Below, one piece after another: positions 7,242 to 13,430 of a DNA stretch of 13,430 nucleotides. Numbering within the stretch: the stretch's first letter is position 1; each line of letters begins with the position of its first letter. The notes beneath the pieces are model-generated. The model was not told the origin of the DNA. It made no database searches and saw nothing but the letters and a program-made list of their open reading frames with translations. Origin of the DNA: Bacteroidales bacterium (GTDB lineage Bacteria; Bacteroidota; Bacteroidia; Bacteroidales; VadinHA17); the NCBI GenBank assembly GCA_016936695.1, contig JAFGXK010000076.1:1-13430 (forward strand). The letters are read 5' to 3'. The position numbers and the translations under genes were made by a program.

Positions 7242-8993
7242 ATGTACAGAACATATACTTGCGGAGAACTGACACTGGCTGATTCCGGAAAGAATGTCAC
7301 CCTTTGCGGATGGGTGCAGAAATCGAGGGATCTGGGCGGGATGACTTTTGTGGATCTCCGCGACAGGTACGGCATTACACAGCTCGTTTTCGATATGGAA
7401 GCGAACGATATGCTTTGCGGACAGGCAAGGAAGCTGGGACGGGAATTTGTCATCCAGGCCATCGGAAAGGTCAGGGAGAGAAGCAATAAGAACCTGAAAA
7501 TACCGACAGGAGAGATAGAGATTGAGGTTGAGGAGCTTAATATTCTCAACCGCAGCGAAGTACCCCCCTTTACAATTGAGGAGGATACCGACGGGGGAGA
7601 AGAACTCAGAATGAAATACCGCTATCTCGACCTTCGCAGGCAAAGTGTTAAGAACAATATCATACTCAGGCACAATGTTGCCAGGGAGGTCCGTACCTAT
7701 ATGGATTCTATAGGTTTTGTCGAGGTTGAAACACCAGTTCTTATCAAATCCACACCGGAGGGAGCCCGCGACTTTGTAGTGCCTTCAAGGATGCATCCCG
7801 GAAATTTTTACGCCTTGCCGCAGTCGCCCCAGACACTCAAGCAACTGTTGATGGTTGCTGGTTTTGACAGGTACTTCCAGATTGTGAAATGCTTCAGGGA
7901 TGAGGATCTGAGGGCTGACCGTCAGCCCGAATTCACACAGATCGACTGTGAAATGTCGTTTGTAGAAAGAGATGATGTTCTTAAAACTTTCGAGGGACTT
8001 GCCCGGCATCTCTTCAGAAATATTAAGGGAATAGAGATCCCGGAACAGTTCTTAAGGCTTCCCTATGCTGAAGCCATGGAGTACTACGGATCCGACAAGC
8101 CTGATCTTCGCTTCGGAATGAAGATAACCGATCTGACGGCGACAGTCAAAGGTCATGGTTTCGGGGTTTTCGACAGCGCTGATTATATTGGAGGGATCTG
8201 TGCCCCGGGCTGCTCGGAATATTCGAGGAAACAGACCGATGAACTCACCGAGTTTGTAAGAAGGCCTCAGATAGGGGCGAAGGGTCTTGTTTACCTTAAA
8301 TATGGCACCGACGGCTCATTGAAAACGTCGGCCGATAAGTTCTATTCACCCGAAGATCTGAAGCTTTGGGTTGAGAAGGCAAATGCACAGCCGGGCGATC
8401 TTCTTCTGATACTGGCAGGTGACAGGAAGAACACTCTCAGTGCTCTTTCAGAACTCCGTCTTGAGATGGGCAACAGACTGAACCTGAGGAAAAAAGATGT
8501 GGTTGCTCCTCTGTGGGTGGTTGATTTTCCGCTGCTTGAGTGGGATGAAGAGACATCACGCTTTTATGCCATGCACCATCCGTTCACCTCTCCGAATCCT
8601 GAAGATTTGAAGCTTATGGAAACCGATCCGGGAAAGGTAAGGGCAAATGCCTACGATCTTGTCATTAACGGTGTGGAGATAGGAGGGGGGTCGGTAAGAA
8701 TCCACAGCGAAGATGTACAGAAGCTGATGTTCAAGGTTCTGGGATTCACCGACGAAGAGGCAAAAGAGCAGTTCGGATTCCTTCTGAATGCTTTTAAATA
8801 TGGAGCTCCGCCTCATGCCGGGATTGCATTCGGATTCGACCGTTGGGTGGCAATGTTTGGAGGGCAGGATTCCATCCGCGATTTCATTGCATTTCCAAAA
8901 AACAACTCGGGCCGTGATGTCATGCTCGACACCCCCTCTGAAATATCAGATATGCAGCTCGATGAGCTGAATATAATTTTAAGGAAAAAGTAA
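7242..8993 (+). CDS. aspS: Aspartyl-tRNA synthetase (bacterial type)
   Basis: Class IIb synthetase of 583 residues, the normal bacterial length, which charges tRNA-Asp with aspartate in the cytoplasm. Domain order is an N-terminal OB-fold anticodon-binding domain (about 1-105, LCGWVQKSRDLGG), the catalytic domain with TPEGARDFVVPSR (171-183) and motif 2 FRDEDLRADRQPEFTQID (218-235), a GAD insertion in the middle, and motif 3 GIAFGFDR with Arg534. Leu31 sits where the E. coli aspartate-specific enzyme has Leu and non-discriminating enzymes have His, hinting at a discriminating enzyme; one residue is weak proof. It stands alone on the plus strand, diverging from tadA and converging with the plug-domain gene 18 bases after its stop, with no recognisable terminator hairpin between. 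Confidence 0.97.
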   Translation: MYRTYTCGELTLADSGKNVTLCGWVQKSRDLGGMTFVDLRDRYGITQLVFDMEANDMLCGQARKLGREFVIQAIGKVRERSNKNLKIPTGEIEIEVEELNILNRSEVPPFTIEEDTDGGEELRMKYRYLDLRRQSVKNNIILRHNVAREVRTYMDSIGFVEVETPVLIKSTPEGARDFVVPSRMHPGNFYALPQSPQTLKQLLMVAGFDRYFQIVKCFRDEDLRADRQPEFTQIDCEMSFVERDDVLKTFEGLARHLFRNIKGIEIPEQFLRLPYAEAMEYYGSDKPDLRFGMKITDLTATVKGHGFGVFDSADYIGGICAPGCSEYSRKQTDELTEFVRRPQIGAKGLVYLKYGTDGSLKTSADKFYSPEDLKLWVEKANAQPGDLLLILAGDRKNTLSALSELRLEMGNRLNLRKKDVVAPLWVVDFPLLEWDEETSRFYAMHHPFTSPNPEDLKLMETDPGKVRANAYDLVINGVEIGGGSVRIHSEDVQKLMFKVLGFTDEEAKEQFGFLLNAFKYGAPPHAGIAFGFDRWVAMFGGQDSIRDFIAFPKNNSGRDVMLDTPSEISDMQLDELNIILRKK

Positions 8994-9011
8994 TAAGCTG
9001 ATCTGACCCTG

Positions 9012-9713
9012 TTAGTCTCCCGATCCGATAAGTTTGATCAGTATGACTCCGTTGGATCCGCGTGATCCGTAGATTGAAGCCGAAGAGCCTTTTAGTATCT
9101 CTATCGATTTAACGTTGTAAGGCTGGATGTCGGAGATAGAAGCTACAACCGTTCCGTCGACCACATATAGCGGCTCTGTGCTCAGTGTCAGTGATCCTAT
9201 TCCCTGGATCCTGATGCTGTTTCCCATTACCTGCACTCCGGCCACTTCTCCCCTGATCATGTCGTAGATATTCCTGTAAGAAGCGTACTTGGGATTTGTT
9301 CCGTCAATTTTGTTTACTGTCCCGGTCATGCTTCTTTTCTTTACCGACCCGTAACCGATATCTACTGTTTCATCGAGGGGATCCGTTTCCACCATCTGAA
9401 CAGGCACTGAACCTTCAAAATTGAAATTGATGGTTTTCCTTCCGTCCAGAGGCTCTTCAAGAATTCCGTTGGTCATCGTGAATATCCCGACTTTGGTATT
9501 ATCCGGTTTCACCTTAATTTTGAAATGACCTTTCTGATCGGTCAAAATATTGGTTTTTTCGCCGTCAATCATCACGATAGCATTGGCAACCGGTGTCAGC
9601 GTTCCGTCAACGACGTGACCGGATATCTTTATTTTTTTCCCTGATTTCTGGGCTGATACGACATTTAAGGAAACCATCGCCATTATAATCAGGAATATAA
9701 TTTTCGTTCTCAT
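9012..9713 (-). CDS. Barrel-less TonB plug-domain protein (SusC-like N-terminus)
   Basis: A 233-residue secreted protein. A signal peptide spans residues 1-21 with probable cleavage at VSA/Q. Residues 28-80 or so look like a carboxypeptidase regulatory-like beta-sandwich (KISGHVVDGTLTPVANAIVMID, GHFKIKV). Residues 117-228 are a TonB-receptor plug of the SusC/RagA type: VDIGYGSVKKRSMTGTV, then IRGEVAGVQV, SIRIQGIGSL, PLYVVDG, SIEILKGSSASIYGSRGSNGVILI. SusC-like receptors continue into a beta-barrel of 600 or more residues, but here the protein stops right after the plug and the next gene (aspS) begins 18 bases on, on the other strand. It therefore cannot be an outer-membrane channel. I infer a soluble or associated periplasmic protein. 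It could be an adapter for TonB-linked uptake or a degenerate receptor fixed in a new role; its clean ends and intact signal peptide favour a working gene. Confidence 0.85.
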   Translation of the reverse strand: MRTKIIFLIIMAMVSLNVVSAQKSGKKIKISGHVVDGTLTPVANAIVMIDGEKTNILTDQKGHFKIKVKPDNTKVGIFTMTNGILEEPLDGRKTINFNFEGSVPVQMVETDPLDETVDIGYGSVKKRSMTGTVNKIDGTNPKYASYRNIYDMIRGEVAGVQVMGNSIRIQGIGSLTLSTEPLYVVDGTVVASISDIQPYNVKSIEILKGSSASIYGSRGSNGVILIKLIGSGD

Positions 9714-9776
9714 TTTATGTATTTTATATTTTCATGCAAGTTAAGCCTGATTTAAGTAAATCACAATTAATAAATG

Positions 9777-11102
9777 TTAAATGATCTTCCCAAGAAGAGT
9801 AGCGGGGGTGCAGCCGTCGATCCAGACATTGACATACTCCCCGGTATGCCTGCCTTCTGCCGGGAACACGGCCACCTTGTTCTGTGATGTCCTTCCCGAC
9901 AAATGGCTTGACGATCTTTTTGAGATATTCTCTGTCAGAACCTCAAAAATCCTGCCAACATCCTGTTTCTTCGACAGGGCGGAAAGTTTGTTCTGAAGGG
10001 CGATTATTTCATTCAGCCGTCTTGTCTTCACATCGTCGGGTACATCATCCTTAAGTTTCCGGGCTGCTTTGGTCCCTGGTCGTTCGCTGTACTTGAACAT
10101 ATAGGCGAAATCGTATCCGGCCCACTCCATAAGCGACAGGGTTTCGAGATGATCTTCTTCCGTCTCGGTGCAGAACCCCGTAATTATATCGGTTGAAATT
10201 GAACAATCAGGTATAATCGACCTGATGGCCCTGATCCGGTCCATGTACCATTCGCGCGAGTATTCCCTGTTCATCAGTTTCAGGATGCGGCTACTTCCGC
10301 TCTGGGCAGGCAGGTGAATATGCCTGCAAATATTCGGGTGTTTCGCTATGGTATGCAAAAGTTCATCAGAAATGTCCTTGGGGTGGGAGGTTGAAAAACG
10401 GATTCTCATCAGCGGATCGACCAGGGCTGCTTTTTCGAGTAGTTCCGGGAATGAAATTGTATGATCTCCGGAAACATATCCGTAAGAATCAACGTTTTGG
10501 CCGAGAAGCGTCACTTCCTTGTAGCCTTTGTCACGCAGGTCCTTCACCTCACTTATTATTGATTCAGGATCCCTGCTTCTTTCGGCGCCTCTTAAGTAAG
10601 GCACCACGCAGTAGGCGCACATGTTGTTGCAGCCTCTCATTATCGAAACGAATGATGTGACACCGTTAAGATCCAGCCTTACAGGCGGAATGTCGGCATA
10701 GGTTTCTTCGCGCGACAACAAAACGTTTACCGCCTTATGGCCTGATTCAACTTCTCCGATCAGCGAGGGCAGGTCGCGATAAGCATCAGGTCCGGCAATA
10801 AGGTCGACCAGATGTTCCTTTTCCAGTACTTCCTCCTTCAGCCTTTCAGCCATACATCCTAAAAGTCCGAAAATTATTCCGGGGTTCTTTTTCTTCAGAT
10901 GCCCGATCGCCCTGAGCCTTCCCCATATTCTCTGTTCGGCGTTATCCCTTATTGAACAGGTGTTGATCAGAATAAGCTCCGCTTCCTTAATGTCGCTCGT
11001 ATGTGCATATCCGTGATCCGAAAGAATCGACATAACCACCTCACTGTCAGCAACGTTCATCTGGCAGCCGTAGGTCTCTATATATACTTTCTTGTTAATC
11101 AT
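9777..11102 (-). CDS. miaB: tRNA-2-methylthio-N6-dimethylallyladenosine synthase MiaB
   Basis: Radical-SAM methylthiotransferase of 441 residues that converts i6A-37 to ms2i6A-37 in tRNAs reading UNN codons, steadying codon-anticodon pairing. The N-terminal UPF0004 domain holds Cys13 (TYGCQMN), Cys49 (INTCSIRDNA) and Cys83 (LLGCMAERL), ligands of the auxiliary 4Fe-4S cluster. The radical-SAM cluster motif is RGCNNMCAYC (Cys158, Cys162, Cys165). A TRAM domain closes the protein (last 60 or so residues). The RIWGRL stretch and overall order match MiaB rather than RimO or MtaB. All six cysteines are present, so it should be active. It is transcribed divergently from yebC across a 178-base region carrying short tandem repeats, and lies 63 bases upstream of the plug-domain gene in the same direction. 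Confidence 0.96.
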   Translation of the reverse strand: MINKKVYIETYGCQMNVADSEVVMSILSDHGYAHTSDIKEAELILINTCSIRDNAEQRIWGRLRAIGHLKKKNPGIIFGLLGCMAERLKEEVLEKEHLVDLIAGPDAYRDLPSLIGEVESGHKAVNVLLSREETYADIPPVRLDLNGVTSFVSIMRGCNNMCAYCVVPYLRGAERSRDPESIISEVKDLRDKGYKEVTLLGQNVDSYGYVSGDHTISFPELLEKAALVDPLMRIRFSTSHPKDISDELLHTIAKHPNICRHIHLPAQSGSSRILKLMNREYSREWYMDRIRAIRSIIPDCSISTDIITGFCTETEEDHLETLSLMEWAGYDFAYMFKYSERPGTKAARKLKDDVPDDVKTRRLNEIIALQNKLSALSKKQDVGRIFEVLTENISKRSSSHLSGRTSQNKVAVFPAEGRHTGEYVNVWIDGCTPATLLGKII

Positions 11103-11108
11103 TCTTCG

Positions 11109-11191
11109 TTACTGGTTGCTGGTGAAGTGGTACGCGGTACGCGGTATGCGGTTAATATGCCTTTACGCCCTTACGCCTTCACGCCTCATCC
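11109..11191. repeat. Cluster of three short tandem repeats upstream of miaB
   Basis: Three different tandem units stand side by side. (1) RCTGGTT-type heptamers at 11111-11123, the reverse complement of the repeat at 1-20. (2) GGTACGC, GGTACGC, GGTATGC at 11129-11149, period 7. (3) CCTTTACG, CCCTTACG, CCTTCACG at 11160-11183, period 8, trailing into CCTCATCC. They lie between the miaB start and its probable promoter, so they would be part of the miaB leader RNA. Similar ACGC-rich and CCAGYAACCAG strings are familiar from Bacteroidales intergenic DNA; their role is unknown. Confidence 0.6.
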
Positions 11192-11208
11192 GGCACGTAT
11201 TTTGACGG

Positions 11209-11216
11209 CAAAAGTA
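11209..11216 (-). promoter_or_regulatory. Candidate -7 box (TACTTTTG) for miaB
   Basis: On the minus strand TACTTTTG fits TAnnTTTG. A start just downstream would give miaB a leader of about 100 bases that includes the tandem repeats at 11109-11191. No good -33 TTG is seen at 19-21 bases upstream. Confidence 0.35.
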
Positions 11217-11247
11217 CATACAATGAATGATGTATTAAAGAATTATT

Positions 11248-11255
11248 TAATTTTG
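11248..11255 (+). promoter_or_regulatory. Candidate -7 box (TAATTTTG) for the yebC group
   Basis: TAATTTTG fits TAnnTTTG and ends 25 bases before the yebC ATG, predicting a leader of about 20 bases. It points away from the miaB box at 11209-11216, so the intergenic region appears to hold two divergent promoters about 32 bases apart. No clear -33 element is visible. Confidence 0.45.
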
Positions 11256-11280
11256 CATCTGAAATTAAAAATCAACTTAT

Positions 11281-12024
11281 ATGTCAGGTCACAGTAAATG
11301 GTCGACGATTAAGAGGAAGAAAGGTGCGAATGATGCCAAAAGGGGAAAGATCTTCACCAAGATCATTAAGGAAATAATGATAGCTGCCAGGGAAGGCGGC
11401 GGCGACATTGACACAAACGCAAGGCTCAGGCTGGCTGTCCAGAATGCCAAGGGAGCAAACATGCCTAAGGATAATATCGAAAGAGCCATCAAGAAAGCTT
11501 CCGGAGCTGATGCTGACAGTTATGTTGAGACCACTTTCGAGGGTTACGGGCCGTGCGGTATAGCAGTGTTTACGGAATGCCTTACCGACAATAACAACCG
11601 TACTGTTGCTTCTGTCAGGGCGACCTTCAATAAGCTTGGAGGCAAGCTGGGGACAAACGGTTCACTGAGCTCTCTCTTTGAAAGGAAAGGTGTGTTCACC
11701 ATCAGCAAGGAAGGTATTGCGCAGGAAGATATAGAACTTGAACTGATTGATGCGGGGGCACAGGACTTTGAAGATGATGAAGATACACTTACCATTACAT
11801 GTGCCATGGAGGATTTCGGCAGTGTCAACAAGAAACTTAATGAACTTGCCATTGAACCTGAGGATGCAGGCTTGAAAAGAATTCCCAATACCACCAAGAC
11901 ACTTGATATTGAATCGGCAAGGAAGGTATTGAAATTCATCGAGGTGCTTGAGGATGATGATGATGTTCAGAACGTTTATCATAATCTGGAGATCACTGAC
12001 GAGCAGGCCAATGAGCTCGAATAA
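11281..12024 (+). CDS. yebC: YebC/PmpR-family protein
   Basis: A 247-residue YebC/PmpR/TACO1 family protein of normal length. Hallmarks are the N-terminal MSGHSKWSTIKRKKGANDAKRGKIFTK, the REGGGD turn, MPKDNIERAIKKASG, and the YGPCGIAV / TDNNNRT core before the acidic C-terminal domain. The family was long annotated as transcription regulators; mitochondrial TACO1 is a translational activator, and recent work on bacterial members points to relief of ribosome stalling at difficult peptide motifs. The highly basic first 35 residues fit RNA or ribosome contact. It leads a plus-strand group with the SPOR protein (10-base gap) and the PurF-like gene (8-base gap). Confidence 0.95.
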   Translation: MSGHSKWSTIKRKKGANDAKRGKIFTKIIKEIMIAAREGGGDIDTNARLRLAVQNAKGANMPKDNIERAIKKASGADADSYVETTFEGYGPCGIAVFTECLTDNNNRTVASVRATFNKLGGKLGTNGSLSSLFERKGVFTISKEGIAQEDIELELIDAGAQDFEDDEDTLTITCAMEDFGSVNKKLNELAIEPEDAGLKRIPNTTKTLDIESARKVLKFIEVLEDDDDVQNVYHNLEITDEQANELE

Positions 12025-12034
12025 TAACAGAACA

Positions 12035-12496
12035 ATGATGGGCAGGAAGACTATAATACTGTTTCTTTTATTTCTTTCAGCAGGTTTCTGCGCGGCTCAG
12101 AAGACCACTTCGACTGCCGAGCTGTTCCGCAATGATGATAGACGCTATGGAGCAGGAACACTGACCATCAATCACGATCCGCGGATTGACACCCTTATCA
12201 ACCGTTACATTCTTTATAACATGAGGCAGCGAGGAATGGAGGGCTTCAGGATTCAGATCTACAACAGTTCCGAGATGAATGCCAGGGAGGAATCAGGAAA
12301 GATTAGAGCCGAGTTCATAGGCCAGTTTCCGGATATAGTGTCCTATGCAACTTTTGACAGGCCAAGTTATTACAAGATAAGGGTTGGCGATTACAGGACG
12401 AGAATAGAAGGCACAAGAGATCTGATGATGATCCGGAGAGTTTTTCCAGACGCGATCCTGGTACCCGATATTATAAATTTCCCCGACCTGAATTAA
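12035..12496 (+). CDS. Secreted SPOR-domain protein
   Basis: A 153-residue protein with an N-terminal signal peptide (MMGRKTIILFLLFLSAGFCAA, cleavage probably before Gln22) and a C-terminal SPOR domain at about 70-147 (GFRIQIYNSSEMNARE, then SYYKIRVGDYRTR). SPOR domains bind glycan strands stripped of stem peptides and often direct proteins to the division septum, so a periplasmic peptidoglycan-binding role is likely. The cysteine at 19 lacks a convincing lipobox (SAGFC), so I do not call a lipoprotein. The frame is open upstream to an ATG at 11948 inside yebC, but only the ATG pair at 12035/12038 places the signal peptide at the N-terminus. It lies 10 bases after yebC and 8 before the PurF-like gene. 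No other cell-wall gene is present, so the partner is unknown. Confidence 0.85.
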   Translation: MMGRKTIILFLLFLSAGFCAAQKTTSTAELFRNDDRRYGAGTLTINHDPRIDTLINRYILYNMRQRGMEGFRIQIYNSSEMNAREESGKIRAEFIGQFPDIVSYATFDRPSYYKIRVGDYRTRIEGTRDLMMIRRVFPDAILVPDIINFPDLN

Positions 12497-12504
12497 ATTC
12501 AGCC

Positions 12505-13430
12505 ATGAGTGAAAGTATAAAGCACGAATGCGGCATTGCGTTTCTCAGACTGCGAAAGCCGCTGGAGTACTATAAGGAAAAATACGGGTCGTGGGACTGG
12601 GGCCTCCAGAAGATGTACCTGATGATGGAGAAACAGCATAACAGGGGGCAGGATGGTGCAGGAATCGCAGGTATCAAGCTGAATGTCAATCCGGGTAACA
12701 GGTATATTTTCAGGCAGAGGTCAAACAAGCCGGATCCCCTCAGGGAAATTTTCGATCTTATCTATGATGATATTATAAGCATTAAAAGGAAAAATCCTGA
12801 CAGGTTTTCCGATCCGGACTTCATCAGGCTGAATGTTCCTTTTGCATGCGATGTGTATCTCGGACATCTTCGTTACGGCACATTTGGCAACTACAATATC
12901 GATTACGTGCATCCGGTAAGCCGTGAAAACAACTGGAAATCGCGAAGCCTGGTAATGGCCGGAAATTTCAACCTTACAAATGTTGGTGAGATTTTCAAAA
13001 ACCTTGTGGAACTCGGTCAGACACCCATCGATTTTTCTGATACCGTTACAATTCTCGAAAACGTCGGGCACCGGCTTGATGAGGAGAATGAGAGGGTGTT
13101 CAGGCTGTTCAAGGAGCAGGGCCATACAAAGCGGGAGATTACCCCGCTGATTGAGAGCAACCTCGATCTGGCAACCGTCCTGAGCAAGGCAAGCCGCAAC
13201 TGGGACGGAGGATATGTGATGGCTGGCATCGTGGGGCATGGTGATGCTTTTGTGATGAGGGATCCGGCCGGTATCAGGCCTGCTTTCTATTATGTCGATG
13301 ATGATATTATAGTTGTAGCTTCAGAACGTCCTGTAATACAGACTGTTTTCAATCTCCGCACCGATCTTGTGAAAGAGCTGCCGCCGGCCTGCGCATTGAT
13401 TGCCAGGGCTTCGGGTGATGTTTCGATGGA
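12505..13430 (+). CDS. PurF-like amidophosphoribosyltransferase paralogue (partial)
   Basis: The first 308 residues are visible; the gene runs off the right edge with no stop. It is a class II (Ntn) glutamine amidotransferase domain. The nucleophile is Cys9 in HECGIA after an 8-residue propeptide, as in self-processing PurF enzymes. HNRGQDGAG (45-53), GHLRYG with Arg123, FSDT with Asp179 and RDPAGIRP (252-259) match the PurF glutaminase domain. Two departures are an insertion of about 28 residues between HNRGQDGAG and GHLRYG, and GNFNLTN (153-159) where PurF has HNGNLTN, so the oxyanion-hole glycine appears to be Phe155. This matches the longer amidophosphoribosyltransferase paralogue of Bacteroidota (about 630 residues) rather than the standard PurF. 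Whether it makes phosphoribosylamine is unproven; the phosphoribosyltransferase half is outside the window. It is 8 bases after the SPOR gene and probably co-transcribed. Confidence 0.88.
   Translation, partial: MSESIKHECGIAFLRLRKPLEYYKEKYGSWDWGLQKMYLMMEKQHNRGQDGAGIAGIKLNVNPGNRYIFRQRSNKPDPLREIFDLIYDDIISIKRKNPDRFSDPDFIRLNVPFACDVYLGHLRYGTFGNYNIDYVHPVSRENNWKSRSLVMAGNFNLTNVGEIFKNLVELGQTPIDFSDTVTILENVGHRLDEENERVFRLFKEQGHTKREITPLIESNLDLATVLSKASRNWDGGYVMAGIVGHGDAFVMRDPAGIRPAFYYVDDDIIVVASERPVIQTVFNLRTDLVKELPPACALIARASGDVSM

Noticed and set aside
7145..7673. Minus-strand open frames of 134 and 148 codons over the start of aspS
   Set aside because: Antisense to the conserved aspS N-terminus with no family resemblance.
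9012..9020. Frameshift that cut a full SusC-like receptor
   Set aside because: No barrel sequence exists downstream: 18 bases later lies the intact aspS gene on the opposite strand.
11948..12034. Longer start for the SPOR protein within yebC
   Set aside because: It would bury the signal peptide 29 residues inside the protein; the ATG pair at 12035/12038 fits a secreted protein.
1..13430. CRISPR, defence island, prophage or insertion sequence
   Set aside because: No spaced direct repeats of CRISPR size, no transposase, integrase, nuclease-toxin or phage protein; all genes belong to housekeeping or known membrane/periplasmic families.
1..13430. tRNA or other structured RNA genes
   Set aside because: I saw no cloverleaf with a GTTCRANNC-type T-loop and no riboswitch-like conserved core in the intergenic stretches, the longest of which is under 180 bases.

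Overview
This window looks like a piece of a Bacteroidota chromosome, most likely order Bacteroidales. The reasons are a SusC/RagA-style TonB plug domain behind a carboxypeptidase-regulatory-like domain, the long Bacteroidota-type amidophosphoribosyltransferase paralogue, TAnnTTTG promoter boxes, gene starts without clear Shine-Dalgarno sites, and short palindromic and tandem repeats between genes. This placement is inferred from gene families and motifs, without a database search. I count 13 protein-coding genes, 12 complete and one cut by the right edge. I found no tRNA, rRNA, CRISPR array, transposase, phage or defence gene, and no gene-free stretch above 300 bases.

Bases 28-7107 are all on the minus strand. 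In transcription order they are tadA, a small two-helix membrane protein, a glutamate dehydrogenase with NAD-type residues, dprA, a second glutamate dehydrogenase with NADP-type residues, tatD and a type I asparaginase. The last three are tightly packed (1-base overlap, then a 10-base gap) and probably form one transcript. The two dehydrogenases differ exactly at the positions that set coenzyme preference. Together with the asparaginase this makes a small ammonia/glutamate/aspartate module, with one dehydrogenase probably assimilating ammonia and the other probably breaking down glutamate.

Bases 7242-8993 carry aspS on the plus strand. It converges on a 233-residue periplasmic protein made only of a regulatory-like domain and a TonB plug, with no beta-barrel. 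Next comes miaB on the minus strand. Across a 178-base divergent intergenic region lies a plus-strand group: yebC, a secreted SPOR-domain protein and the start of a PurF-like amidotransferase.

The genes are mostly housekeeping: tRNA modification and charging (tadA, miaB, aspS), translation (yebC), DNA uptake/recombination (dprA), and nitrogen and purine metabolism. I see no convincing new multi-gene system. The observations most worth a second look are the coenzyme-split dehydrogenase pair, the barrel-less TonB plug protein, the altered glutaminase motif in the PurF-like protein, and three kinds of intergenic repeat, one with a compensatory base-pair change.
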